Shown: piece by piece, positions 25,106 through 33,497 of the stretch
How the letters are laid out: every line of letters starts with the position of its first letter
How positions within the stretch are numbered: the first letter of the stretch is position 1
Assembly (NCBI GenBank): GCA_005880915.1
Contig: VBIW01000034.1
Location: 186,001 to 250,000, forward strand
Length of the DNA: 64,000 nt
Direction: 5' to 3'
From: Chloroflexota bacterium
GTDB lineage: Bacteria > Chloroflexota > Dormibacteria > Dormibacterales > Dormibacteraceae
The notes under the pieces: generated by a model
Seen by the model: the letters and a program-made list of their open reading frames with translations, nothing else
Databases searched by the model: none
What the model was told of the DNA's origin: nothing
Position numbers and translations under genes: made by a program

Positions 25106-27922
25106 TTAGGCGGTCCAGATCTCGTTGAAGGACGAGTAGTACTGGACCCGCTGCGACGCGAGCACGGCCGGTCCTGAGGTGACGGTCACGGTGACCGGCC
25201 CCCCGATCGTGCCCAGCGGGAAGGTCGCGTAAGCCTCGCCGCCGGCCGGCACGCTGAGATTCTGCGTCGGCGCGCCCGGCAGGCTCACCGTCACCGAAGC
25301 CGGCGTCGCACCGGGGTTGAGGATGTGGATGTTGTCGTTGAACATGCCAGGCGAGGCCTTGTCGTACCAGTTGATGTGGCTGGTCATCGACGCCTGGGAC
25401 GCGCTCTGGGCCGGGACCTCATTGAAGGTCTGGGCGAACTGCACACGCTGCGAGGCCAGCACGGGCTGGTTGGAACCCACGGTCACCGGGCCGCCGATCG
25501 TGCCCTGCGGGAAGGTCGCGTAAGACTCGGCTCCGGGTCCGACGTTCAGCTGCTGCGTCGGCGCTCCGGGCAGGCTGATCGTCACCGTCGCCGCCGTCCC
25601 ACCTGGGTTGAGCACATGGATGTTGTCGTTGAGCATCCCCGCGGAGGCCTTGTCGTACCAGTTCACATAGCTCGTGGTCGCTGCTTTGGCCGCGCTCTCA
25701 GCCCAGACTTCGTTGAAGGACTGGTTGAACTGGACGCGCTGCGAGGCCAGCACCGGCTGGCTGGAGGTCACGGTCACAGGACCGCCGATTGTCCCCTGCG
25801 GAAAGGTCGCGTAGGACTCGGCGCCAGGGCCGAGCATCAAGTGCTGGGCGATCGCGCCGGGCAAGCTGACGGTCACGTTGGCTGTCGTCGACCCCGGGTT
25901 CAGCACGTGGACGTTGTCGTTGAGCATTCCCGCCGACGCCTTGTCGTACCAGTTGATGTACAGCGTCGTCGCGGCCTCTGCCGCGCTCTCCGCCCAGACT
26001 TCGTTGAAGGACTGGTTGAACTGCACGCGCTGCGAGGCCCGAACCGCGGGGCCTGAGGTGACGTTCACCACCACGGGTCCGCCGATCGTTCCGGACGGGA
26101 AGCTCACGTGGGTTTCCGCGCCCGCCGGCAGGCTGAATGGGATCGGAGGAAGGCCGCCCAGGGTGACCACCCCGCTGCTGGTCGAATTTCCTGGATTGAG
26201 GAGGTGGATGTTGTCGCCGACCATTCCAGCGCTCGCTTTGTCGAACCAGCTGAGATACGCCGTGTAGACGACGTACGAGAACTGGTCGGCAGGCGTCGAG
26301 GCGCTCGTCCCGTTGGACGTGGTCACCGTGACGTGTACCGTGCCGGAGCCGGCCGGGCTGGTCGCTGTGATCTGGGTCGCGCCGTTGACCGTGAAGGCGG
26401 CCGCGGCGCTACCACCGAACGCGACTGCAGTGGCGCCGGTGAAGTTGGTGCCCTTGATGGTGACCGACGTCCCGCCGCTGACGGGTCCGCTGTTGGGCGC
26501 CACCGACGTCACGGTCGGCACCAGGGAGACGAATGTGAACTGGGACGCTCCGGAGCCGATGCTTGTTCCGCTGGGTGTTGTCACCGTGACGCTCACCACT
26601 CCGGAGCCCGCGGGGCTGGTCGCCGTGATCTGGGTCGCGGTGTTGACCGTGAACGCGGCCGCGGCGCTACTACCGAACGCGACCGCAGTGGCGCCGGTGA
26701 AGTTGGTGCCCGTGATTGTCACCGACGTCCCACCGCCTGCGGGGCCGCTGTTGGGGGCCACCGAGGCGACTGTGGGTGCGTTGGGCGTGGTCAACGAGGC
26801 GAGGTGGTTCTTGAAACCAAGGCCGTAGGTGGTCGGGGTCCCGGCGTAGTCCGAGATCAGGGCTTGCTGGTTGCCCCACGTGTCCCAGGTCCACGCGAGG
26901 TAACCAATGCCATGTGCGTCGGCCCACGGCATGATCGTCTCGATGTAGACGTCGAAACCCATCTCGCCAAACGTCACCGGCACCTGTGCAGCCGTCGGAG
27001 CGTAGATGTTGTTCCAGATTGTGGGCGTGTCCCAACCGCTCACTCCGTAGTTGTGGATGCCGGCCATCGTCTGGGCGTCGGAAGGCCGGTTGGCCAGCCA
27101 GCCGCTCAAGTCGTAACCCCAGCTGAGCCCTTGCATGAGGATGACGTTGGTCGCCCCCGCTGCGCGCACGGCGGAGACCATGCTGTTCATCCCGGCGGCC
27201 TGATACGCGCTGACGAAGTTGACGCCCCCGGTTACCTGACAGCCGTTTGCCCAACACGTCCAGCTGATGTCGTGCGGCTCGTTGTAGAGGTCGAAGATGA
27301 CGCCCCGATCGCCTTTGAAGGCGTTGGCCACCGACGTCCACATCGCCGGCGCGTGATCGGCGTCGGCCATCGGGAGGATCGTGCTCGCTTGCGTGGTTCC
27401 AGCCCCGGCGAACTGGTTGTCCAGGATCACGTACAGGCCGTGCGCCCGAAGGCGCGTGACGAAACCCGTGATCGCTGACTGGTAGTTGGCGCCGGCAAAG
27501 CTGGGATTGATGCCGTTGATGCCGAGCCAGCAGTCTTCGTTGAACGGGACTCGCACGACATTGATGCCCCACGCGGCCATCGCCGCGATGGATGCGTCAT
27601 CGCTTGGGCCGTCGAAGAAACCCCAGCCCTGCTGGCACGCGTACTCTGCGCCGCTTCGGTTGACGCCGCGCAGGATGACCGTTTTGCCGTTGTCGACCAG
27701 CTGGTTGCCTGAAACGGCGAGAGTCGACGTGGAGGCTGCGCGCGCCGAGCTGACTCGGAGGGCCGACTGAGACCAGGGCACGCACAACAGCACAGACACT
27801 GCGAGCGCGGCAATCGGAATACGCCTCAGCAGGCCATGGATTCGCGGCTTCGCGTGCGATCCTCCCGTGGTCAGACCTCCAGACTGGAGATGGCCGGCAG
27901 AGCAGTCAGCCTCAGGGCCCAA
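25106..27922 (-). CDS. secreted GH5 glycoside hydrolase with two IPT/TIG domains and four modules
   Basis: The protein has 938 residues. A signal-peptide-like segment (about residues 33-64) is followed by a glycoside hydrolase family 5 domain (about 65-375). It opens with GKTVILRGVNRSG, then INVVRVPFNEDCW and LYVILDNQFAG. The acid/base Glu lies in IFDLYNEPHDISW (near residue 216) and the nucleophile Glu in VTFGEMGFDVYI (near 319). Two IPT/TIG beta-domains follow (about 380-465 and 467-545, each with PTVxSVAPNSGP and GTSVTI), then four modules from about residue 552. It probably hydrolyses a beta-glucan or beta-mannan outside the cell. The apparent TTG start at 27922 is weak, and the N-terminal 30 residues may not be translated. 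Confidence 0.85.
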   Translation of the reverse strand: MGPEADCSAGHLQSGGLTTGGSHAKPRIHGLLRRIPIAALAVSVLLCVPWSQSALRVSSARAASTSTLAVSGNQLVDNGKTVILRGVNRSGAEYACQQGWGFFDGPSDDASIAAMAAWGINVVRVPFNEDCWLGINGINPSFAGANYQSAITGFVTRLRAHGLYVILDNQFAGAGTTQASTILPMADADHAPAMWTSVANAFKGDRGVIFDLYNEPHDISWTCWANGCQVTGGVNFVSAYQAAGMNSMVSAVRAAGATNVILMQGLSWGYDLSGWLANRPSDAQTMAGIHNYGVSGWDTPTIWNNIYAPTAAQVPVTFGEMGFDVYIETIMPWADAHGIGYLAWTWDTWGNQQALISDYAGTPTTYGLGFKNHLASLTTPNAPTVASVAPNSGPAGGGTSVTITGTNFTGATAVAFGSSAAAAFTVNTATQITATSPAGSGVVSVTVTTPSGTSIGSGASQFTFVSLVPTVTSVAPNSGPVSGGTSVTIKGTNFTGATAVAFGGSAAAAFTVNGATQITATSPAGSGTVHVTVTTSNGTSASTPADQFSYVVYTAYLSWFDKASAGMVGDNIHLLNPGNSTSSGVVTLGGLPPIPFSLPAGAETHVSFPSGTIGGPVVVNVTSGPAVRASQRVQFNQSFNEVWAESAAEAATTLYINWYDKASAGMLNDNVHVLNPGSTTANVTVSLPGAIAQHLMLGPGAESYATFPQGTIGGPVTVTSSQPVLASQRVQFNQSFNEVWAESAAKAATTSYVNWYDKASAGMLNDNIHVLNPGGTAATVTISLPGAPTQQLNVGPGAESYATFPQGTIGGPVTVGSNQPVLASQRVQFAQTFNEVPAQSASQASMTSHINWYDKASPGMFNDNIHILNPGATPASVTVSLPGAPTQNLSVPAGGEAYATFPLGTIGGPVTVTVTSGPAVLASQRVQYYSSFNEIWTA
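25109..26268 (-). repeat. four tandem ~95-aa module repeats (gene at 25106)
   Basis: Module 1 is WFDKASAGM with HLLNPG and an extra loop (VNVTSGPAV). Modules 2-4 are WYDKASxGM with NDN-x-H-x-LNPG. Module 4 has the longer VTVTSGPAV variant and ends FNEIWTA, as in the CAP gene. Confidence 0.85.
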
Positions 27923-27987
27923 TAACGGCGATTTCTCCGGATCCCTGCACGTTGGGCCGGTTCGAGCCCGACTTGCCAGGTTCAGCA

Positions 27988-28009
27988 GGTCCAGATCTCG
28001 TTGAAGGAC
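27988..28009 (-). repeat. orphan fragment of a module-gene 3' end
   Basis: Twenty-two nucleotides between two module genes are identical to the segment just inside the 3' ends of the genes at 25106 (from 25110) and 28188 (from 28192), encoding the FNEIWT terminus. Nothing of the rest of a module surrounds it. It looks like a scar of duplication or recombination between module genes. Confidence 0.7.
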
Positions 28010-28132
28010 AGCACGGCTGTGAGCAACTCAGGGCCGAAGAAGCCGGAAGGGGGAATCACCAGGCGGGAGCCATATCGCCCGGCAACTATACGCATGAGAA
28101 CCCCGACCGACGGCATCGAGAAAGCCCCATCC

Positions 28133-28171
28133 CCGCCGCAAGCGGCGGTACTTCCCAACTGCGTGGGGAAG
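28133..28171 (-). terminator. double hairpin downstream of the CAP module gene
   Basis: A near-identical copy of the element at 25052-25090: CCGCCGC/GCGGCGG (28133-28148), then CTTCCCAAC and GTGGGGAAG (28151-28171) with one mismatch. It lies about 17 nt after the stop at 28188. The same arrangement after both genes suggests the whole 3' region was duplicated together with the coding repeats. Confidence 0.5.
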
Positions 28172-28187
28172 AGGCTTCCTATTGCGG

Positions 28188-30551
28188 TCAGGCGGTCCAG
28201 ATCTCGTTGAAGGACGAGTAGTACTGGACTCGCTGCGACGCGAGCACCGCGGGGCCTGACGTGACGGTCACAGTCACCGGCCCGCCGATCGTGCCCTGCG
28301 GGAAGGTCGCGTAGGCCTCGCCGCCTGCAGGCACGATCAGGTTCTGCGTCGGTGCGCCCAGCAGGCTCACCGTCACCGTCGCCGCTGTCCCCCCGGGGTT
28401 GAGGATGTGGATGTTGTCGTTCATCATCCCTGGCGATGCCTTGTCGTACCAGACCACGTGGCTTGTCGCCGAGGCCTGGCTTGCGCTCTCGGCCCAGACC
28501 TCGTTGAACGACTGGGCGAACTGGACGCGCTGCGACGCGAGCACCGGCTGCACCGAGCTCACCGTGACGGGGCCGCCGATTGTGCCCGCGGGGAAATTCG
28601 CGTAGGCCTCCCCACCTGCGGGCACGCTGAGGTGCTGCGACGTGGCACCCGGCGTGCTGATCGTTACGGTCGCGGCCGCCAGGCCCGGGTTGAGGACGTG
28701 GATGTTGTCATTCAACATCCCGTTCGAGGCCTTGTCGTACCAGTTGATGTAGCTGGTCGACGCTGCCTGGGTTGCGCCCTGCGCCCAGACCTCGTTGAAG
28801 GACTGCTGGAACTGCACGCGCTGCGAGGCCAGCACCGGCTGGCTCGAGGTCACGGTCACCGGTCCGCCGATGCTGCCCTGCGGGAAGGTCGCGTATGACT
28901 CGGCTCCGGGGGCGATGCTCAGGTTCTGCGTCGGCGCGCCGGGAAGGGTGATGGCCACGTTGGCCGTTGTACCGCCGGGGTTCAGGACGTGGATGTTGTC
29001 GTTGAGCATTCCGTTCGACGCCTTGTCGTACCAGTTGATGTAGCTCGTCGCCACGGCCTGCGCCGCCGTCTTGGCCCAGACCTCGTTGAAGGATTGCTCA
29101 AACTGCACCCGCTGCGAGGCCAGGACCGACTGGTCCGCATTGACGAGGACCGGTCCGCCGATGTGGCCGGGGCCAAAGCTGACGTGAGTCTGCGCGCCGG
29201 ACGCGAGCACCACGTTGATGCCGCTCGCGCCGGGCATCGTCACCGTCACGTTGGCGGTTGAACCGCTCGTGTTGAGCAGGTGGATGTTGTCGTTCATCAT
29301 GCCGACCGACGCCAGGTCGAACCACTGGAAGTACGACGTGAGGCCCGTGAATGTGAACTGGTCGAGCGGCGAGATGCCACTCGTGCCGCTTGCCGTGGTC
29401 ACGGTCACGTCCACACTGCTGACCGTCTGGGCTGGGCTCACCGCCGTGATGGTCGTGTCATTGACCACGCTGAAGCTGGCAGCCGCCGCCGTCCCGAACT
29501 TGACCGCGGTGGTCCCGTTGCTGAAACCAGTCCCCGTGATGGTCACAGACGTTCCGCCGGATGACGGGCCCGAGTTGGGGGCGACTTTGACCACGGTCTG
29601 CTGGCTCGCCGGCGTCGGCCCCCCGCCGACTGTGAAGGACCACGTGTAAGGCACGAGATTTACCGTCAGCGTGACCACGTATGTGGTGCCGCTCACAAGC
29701 GGGTTTTGAGGCATCAGGATCACCGCGCCGCGCCACGTCAGATAGCTGGCGAAGCTGGCGTTGGTCGAATCGATGGTGCAGGTGTTGAGCAGAGTTCCGT
29801 TCGCGCTCAGCGTGTGGGCGCCGGCGGTGGTGCTGATGTTCCCCCCCACCTCGATGAAGATCGGCAATCCGCTGTAGCCAGGGCAGGCGGCCTGCGGATT
29901 GGGCGTTTCATTTCCGCTGTAAGACGTGAGCGGCTCGGTCGAGCCGTTGCCCGGGAAGAAGGTCGGGAGCGTGTACAGACCGAGGGCTGACGAGTTGCCG
30001 TGGCTGGTGTCAACGGCGGCACCCATCTGCCACGGGCTCGTCGTGGTGTCTCGATACGATCCGAAACCGGTCGACGAAAGTCGAGGGTCCATCATCGCCA
30101 TCGCGTGGAAAGGCGCTGCCATCCACCAGTCGATGGACTGGCTGTCGGTTGTGGCGGTGCTCGAGCTGACGAAGATGTTGGAGTTCTGTCCGGCGACGTC
30201 TCCCGCGGCGGTGTAGTAAGGGTTGGCCGGATCTTCGCCGTGGGTGACCAGGCCGGTCTTGACCATGTAGTAGGCGTGGCTCGCGTCCCCGGCGCTCCAC
30301 GTCGTGTTCTCGGTCAGGTTGGGCAGGCCCACGCTCGCCCGCCAGGCGTTGAGGCGGGTCAGCCAGGGGCCGCTGGCGGCGGGATTGCTGTCCAGGTGAG
30401 CCGGCCGCGCGGGCTGGGCCGCCACGAACGCGAGGCAGACGGCCGCCAGCACGGCTGTCGTGAGGCTTCGCTTCAGGTTCGGTCTGAGTCCCGGGACGGC
30501 CGCCAAATGGCCTGCCCCATGGGGAGTCCTGGTGCCCACCGCGAGCGACAA
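28188..30551 (-). CDS. secreted CAP-domain protein with IPT/TIG domain and four modules
   Basis: The protein has 787 residues. An N-terminal hydrophobic segment (about 28-52) is a signal peptide. A CAP (SCP/PR-1-like) domain spans about 60-190: WLTRLNAWRASVGLPNL, the His-containing WSAGDASHAYYM, HGEDPANPYYT and SIDWWMAAPFHAMAMMDPRL. A beta-rich stretch (about 200-315) is followed by one IPT/TIG domain (about 317-400, VVKVAPNSGPSSGG) and four modules from about residue 403. CAP domains occur in secreted proteins with varied roles including lipid binding and proteolysis; no specific activity can be claimed. The open frame starts at a GTG (30551), but a TTG about 15 codons later would give a cleaner signal peptide. 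Confidence 0.8.
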   Translation of the reverse strand: MSLAVGTRTPHGAGHLAAVPGLRPNLKRSLTTAVLAAVCLAFVAAQPARPAHLDSNPAASGPWLTRLNAWRASVGLPNLTENTTWSAGDASHAYYMVKTGLVTHGEDPANPYYTAAGDVAGQNSNIFVSSSTATTDSQSIDWWMAAPFHAMAMMDPRLSSTGFGSYRDTTTSPWQMGAAVDTSHGNSSALGLYTLPTFFPGNGSTEPLTSYSGNETPNPQAACPGYSGLPIFIEVGGNISTTAGAHTLSANGTLLNTCTIDSTNASFASYLTWRGAVILMPQNPLVSGTTYVVTLTVNLVPYTWSFTVGGGPTPASQQTVVKVAPNSGPSSGGTSVTITGTGFSNGTTAVKFGTAAAASFSVVNDTTITAVSPAQTVSSVDVTVTTASGTSGISPLDQFTFTGLTSYFQWFDLASVGMMNDNIHLLNTSGSTANVTVTMPGASGINVVLASGAQTHVSFGPGHIGGPVLVNADQSVLASQRVQFEQSFNEVWAKTAAQAVATSYINWYDKASNGMLNDNIHVLNPGGTTANVAITLPGAPTQNLSIAPGAESYATFPQGSIGGPVTVTSSQPVLASQRVQFQQSFNEVWAQGATQAASTSYINWYDKASNGMLNDNIHVLNPGLAAATVTISTPGATSQHLSVPAGGEAYANFPAGTIGGPVTVSSVQPVLASQRVQFAQSFNEVWAESASQASATSHVVWYDKASPGMMNDNIHILNPGGTAATVTVSLLGAPTQNLIVPAGGEAYATFPQGTIGGPVTVTVTSGPAVLASQRVQYYSSFNEIWTA
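28191..29342 (-). repeat. four tandem ~95-aa module repeats (gene at 28188)
   Basis: Module 1 is WFDLASVGMMNDN with HLLNTS. Modules 2 and 3 both read WYDKASNGMLNDN with HVLNPG. Module 4 is WYDKASPGMMNDN and ends FNEIWTA. Modules 2 and 3 are nearly identical at their starts, which suggests recent unit duplication or conversion. Confidence 0.85.
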
Positions 30552-30585
30552 CGAGGCGACGGGCTCTTTCTTGCTGCCCAGCCGG

Positions 30586-33417
30586 CTAGCCGGCCGCCCA
30601 CACCTCGTTGAACGACTGGTCGAATTGAACCCGCTGCGAGGCCAGGACCGGCTGGTCGGAAGTGACCGTCACGGGCCCGCCGATCGTGCCTTGTGGGAAG
30701 CTCGCGTACGCCTCAGCTCCGGCTCCGACGGTCAGCTTCTGCGCGGTGGTTGTGCCCGGCACGGTGATCGTCACCGTGGCGGGCGCCGTGCCCGGATTGA
30801 GGACGTGGATGTTGTCGTTCAGCATCCCGGGCGACGCGTGGTCGTACCAGTTGACGTAGCTGGTCGTCGCCGCCTGGGATGGATCCTGGGCCCAAACCTC
30901 ATTGAAGGATTGGTTGAACTGCACCCGCTGCGAGGCAAGCACCGGGTGGTCGGAGCTGACCTTCACCGGCCCGCCGATGGTCCCTTGCGGGAAGGTCGCG
31001 TACGCCTCCGCTCCGGCGTCGATGGTCAGCTGCTGGCTCGCCACGCCCGGGAGGCTGACCGTCACGGTGGCCTTCGCGGTACCTGGGTTGAGCACGTGGA
31101 TGTTGTCGTTCACCATCCCGAGCGAGGCCTTGTCATACCAGTTGATGTAGCTGGTGGCCGCGGCTTGGGCGGGGCCCTCGGCCCAGACCTCGTTGAAGGT
31201 CTGCTCGAACTGCACGCGCTGCGAGGCAAGCACCGGATGGTCCGAGCTCACCGTGACTGGGCCGCCTATGGTGCCTTGCGGGAAGGTCGCGTAAGCCTCT
31301 CCTCCGGGCGCGACTGTCAGGTGCTGCGCGGTCGCGTTCGGCAGGCTCACGGTCACGTGGGCGGTGCTCGCGCCCGGGTTGAGGACATGGACGTTGTCGT
31401 TCACCATCCCCGACGATGCCTTGTCGTACCAGTTGATGTAGCTCGTCGTCGACGCTTGCGCCTGGCTCTGCGCGGCAACCTCGTTGAAGGACTGGTGGAA
31501 CTCGACGCGCTGTGAGGCGATCAGCGGCTGGTTCGAGCTGACGGTAACCGGCCCGCCGATCGTGCCGGCGGGGAACGTGGTGTAGACCTCCTGCTTTGAG
31601 AGGACGGTGACGGTCACCGGGTTCGCACCGGGCATGCTCAATGTCACGAGCGTGCTCGCCTGGCCCTCGTTGAACAGGTGGATGTTGTCCGAGACCATCC
31701 CGTTCGAGGCCTTGTCAAACCAGTTGAAGTAGCTCACGAACTGCGTGTACGTGAAATGGTCGGCAACCGAGGCCGCACTGGTGCCGCCCGACGTGGTGAC
31801 AGTCACATCCACTGTTCCCGTCGCGGCGGCGCGAGGGCTGACGGCGCTCGCTTGCGTGTCAGAGATCTGCGTGACGTTGGTGGCCGCATTCGCCCCGAAA
31901 TGGACCGCGGTCAGGCCGGAGAGGGCGCAGCCCGTGATCGTCACGCCGGTCCCTCCATCGGCAAGGCCGGTGTTCGGTGCGATGCCGGTGACCGTCGGCG
32001 CGTGCTGCACGGCAGTGATCGGCTGCGACGTGGAACTTTGCCATCCGTCCACGTCAGTCACCGTGAGCGTGACCGTGTACACACCTGGCGAGCAGAAAAG
32101 ATGTGACGGAGTGGCGCCACTTCCGGCGCCGGTGCCATCACCCCAGCTCCACGAATAGGTGAGCGGGGTGCTTCCGCCGTCGACATCAGCGGAGGCGGAC
32201 GCATCAAAGCTCGCGCTGGTCCCGGCGTCCACCATCGACGGCGCTGTAAACGACGTGGTGGGCAGCTCCTCCTGCTGGACGCAGCCCTTGACCTGGGTGC
32301 CGCGGATCGAATCGCCGATGCCCACGGCGAAGTCCTCGTTGCTGAACTCGTCCTGGGTGTAGTACTTCCCAGTGCCGACCACCTGGTTGTAGAAGGCGCC
32401 TGCTGAACCAAGGGGTGCGCCGTAGACGTAAGCGCATTGATCCCCGTCTTCCCAGCCGGCCGAGTCGATCCACGCGCCCGCCCAATCGGTGATGATCTCG
32501 TTGGCTTCGTGGCTGATCAGGCTGACCTGGGCATCGGCGGCGACGTCGCCGTTGGGCGCCTGAGGTCCGTTGACCGGATCCGTGCATGCGTTCAGGTCCG
32601 GATAGGGCTCATTGCCGTAGATGAGCCAGGGCGCGGCGGCGCTCGAGGTGTGATACGCGCAGTAATCCCTGGCGCTGCATTTCACGTTGCTGCTCGTGCT
32701 CGGCGCCGTACAGGTCTCCACCGCTTGCGGAAAAAACACGAGATAGGCATGTGAATCGTCGACGGGCAAACCTTTTGCGGCGGCCAAGGATTTCAGCTCG
32801 GCCTGGAGCGCGCCGTCGGTGATGCACGCGCTGAAGCCGGTGGCGGCCGTGCAGCCGTTGGTCCCACCTTGCGCCGGATAGGCCGTCGCGTCGTCGACTT
32901 CGGCGCCTGCCGTCACGACGTACTGGATGTGCTCAAGAGGCGACCCGGCGGGCGTGTCTTGCTGGTAGTACTGCGTCGAGACCGAGAACACGTTGGTGTT
33001 CTGCCTGCTCGCGGCGGCGACGTTCTGCAGGTAGCCGTTGATGATCATCTTGTATGTCGAGGTGCCATATGAATAGCCTGCCGGGGCCCAGTAGACGGGC
33101 GTCAACGTAACGTGGCCAGGCGTTCCCGTGATGCCTCCGATCACTGGGACACCGCGGGTGAAAAGTAGAGGTGGGCTGCACCTCGGGCAGTAGGGGTCGG
33201 CGCTGGGTGCGATGGTGTTGGTGTTGGTCGATGCATTCGGCGAGCGGCTCGCGTGTGGCACAAGACCGCGTGGATGGTTGGCCGCCGAGGGGTGAACCTT
33301 CCAGTGCTGCGCCGAAAGTTCGGCTCGCGCGGACGCGTGGACGGGAATCATTTCGGGCAGCGCCGGAGCCGCGAACAGGACGTACAACGCAGCCGCGACA
33401 CCCGTGCCACGGCGCAT
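30586..33417 (-). CDS. secreted exordium/peptidase-like protein with PKD, IPT/TIG and four modules
   Basis: The protein has 943 residues and starts at an ATG with a signal peptide of about 20 residues. Residues about 75-385 form a domain with [44 protein letters not shown] and [21 protein letters not shown]. The H-E-x-x-E-x-x-x-D segment (near residue 301) recalls secreted proteins of the exordium/phosphate-induced type; a zinc site is possible but not shown. A PKD domain (about 395-460, SWSWGDGTG and [15 protein letters not shown]) and an IPT/TIG domain (about 470-552) precede four modules from about residue 558. It is the first gene of the four-gene minus-strand module row. Confidence 0.75.
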   Translation of the reverse strand: MRRGTGVAAALYVLFAAPALPEMIPVHASARAELSAQHWKVHPSAANHPRGLVPHASRSPNASTNTNTIAPSADPYCPRCSPPLLFTRGVPVIGGITGTPGHVTLTPVYWAPAGYSYGTSTYKMIINGYLQNVAAASRQNTNVFSVSTQYYQQDTPAGSPLEHIQYVVTAGAEVDDATAYPAQGGTNGCTAATGFSACITDGALQAELKSLAAAKGLPVDDSHAYLVFFPQAVETCTAPSTSSNVKCSARDYCAYHTSSAAAPWLIYGNEPYPDLNACTDPVNGPQAPNGDVAADAQVSLISHEANEIITDWAGAWIDSAGWEDGDQCAYVYGAPLGSAGAFYNQVVGTGKYYTQDEFSNEDFAVGIGDSIRGTQVKGCVQQEELPTTSFTAPSMVDAGTSASFDASASADVDGGSTPLTYSWSWGDGTGAGSGATPSHLFCSPGVYTVTLTVTDVDGWQSSTSQPITAVQHAPTVTGIAPNTGLADGGTGVTITGCALSGLTAVHFGANAATNVTQISDTQASAVSPRAAATGTVDVTVTTSGGTSAASVADHFTYTQFVSYFNWFDKASNGMVSDNIHLFNEGQASTLVTLSMPGANPVTVTVLSKQEVYTTFPAGTIGGPVTVSSNQPLIASQRVEFHQSFNEVAAQSQAQASTTSYINWYDKASSGMVNDNVHVLNPGASTAHVTVSLPNATAQHLTVAPGGEAYATFPQGTIGGPVTVSSDHPVLASQRVQFEQTFNEVWAEGPAQAAATSYINWYDKASLGMVNDNIHVLNPGTAKATVTVSLPGVASQQLTIDAGAEAYATFPQGTIGGPVKVSSDHPVLASQRVQFNQSFNEVWAQDPSQAATTSYVNWYDHASPGMLNDNIHVLNPGTAPATVTITVPGTTTAQKLTVGAGAEAYASFPQGTIGGPVTVTSDQPVLASQRVQFDQSFNEVWAAG
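30589..31742 (-). repeat. four tandem ~95-aa module repeats (gene at 30586)
   Basis: Module 1 is [13 protein letters not shown] with HLFNEG and the divergent ASQRVEFHQ. Modules 2-4 are WYDKAS/WYDHAS with NDN-x-HVLNPG. The last ends FNEVWAAG at the C-terminus. Confidence 0.85.
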
Positions 33418-33497
33418 GAATATTGATTTCGTCAGCAGAAAACCGACCCCCTACCTGTGATCCCGGTGTTGGAGATTACCGCAATCAGGGTCGACTG

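Noticed and set aside
26108-27478. Long plus-strand open frame opposite the GH5 gene
   Set aside because: Arg/Gly/His-rich composition without motifs is typical of antisense frames over GC-rich genes; the minus strand encodes a clear GH5 and IPT/TIG protein.
20461-33417. Module repeats as an S-layer or a known bacterial Ig-like domain
   Set aside because: The W-F/Y-D-K-A-S and GGPV/ASQRVQ pattern does not match SLH, Big, fibronectin III or PKD motifs that I can recall, so no known name is assigned.
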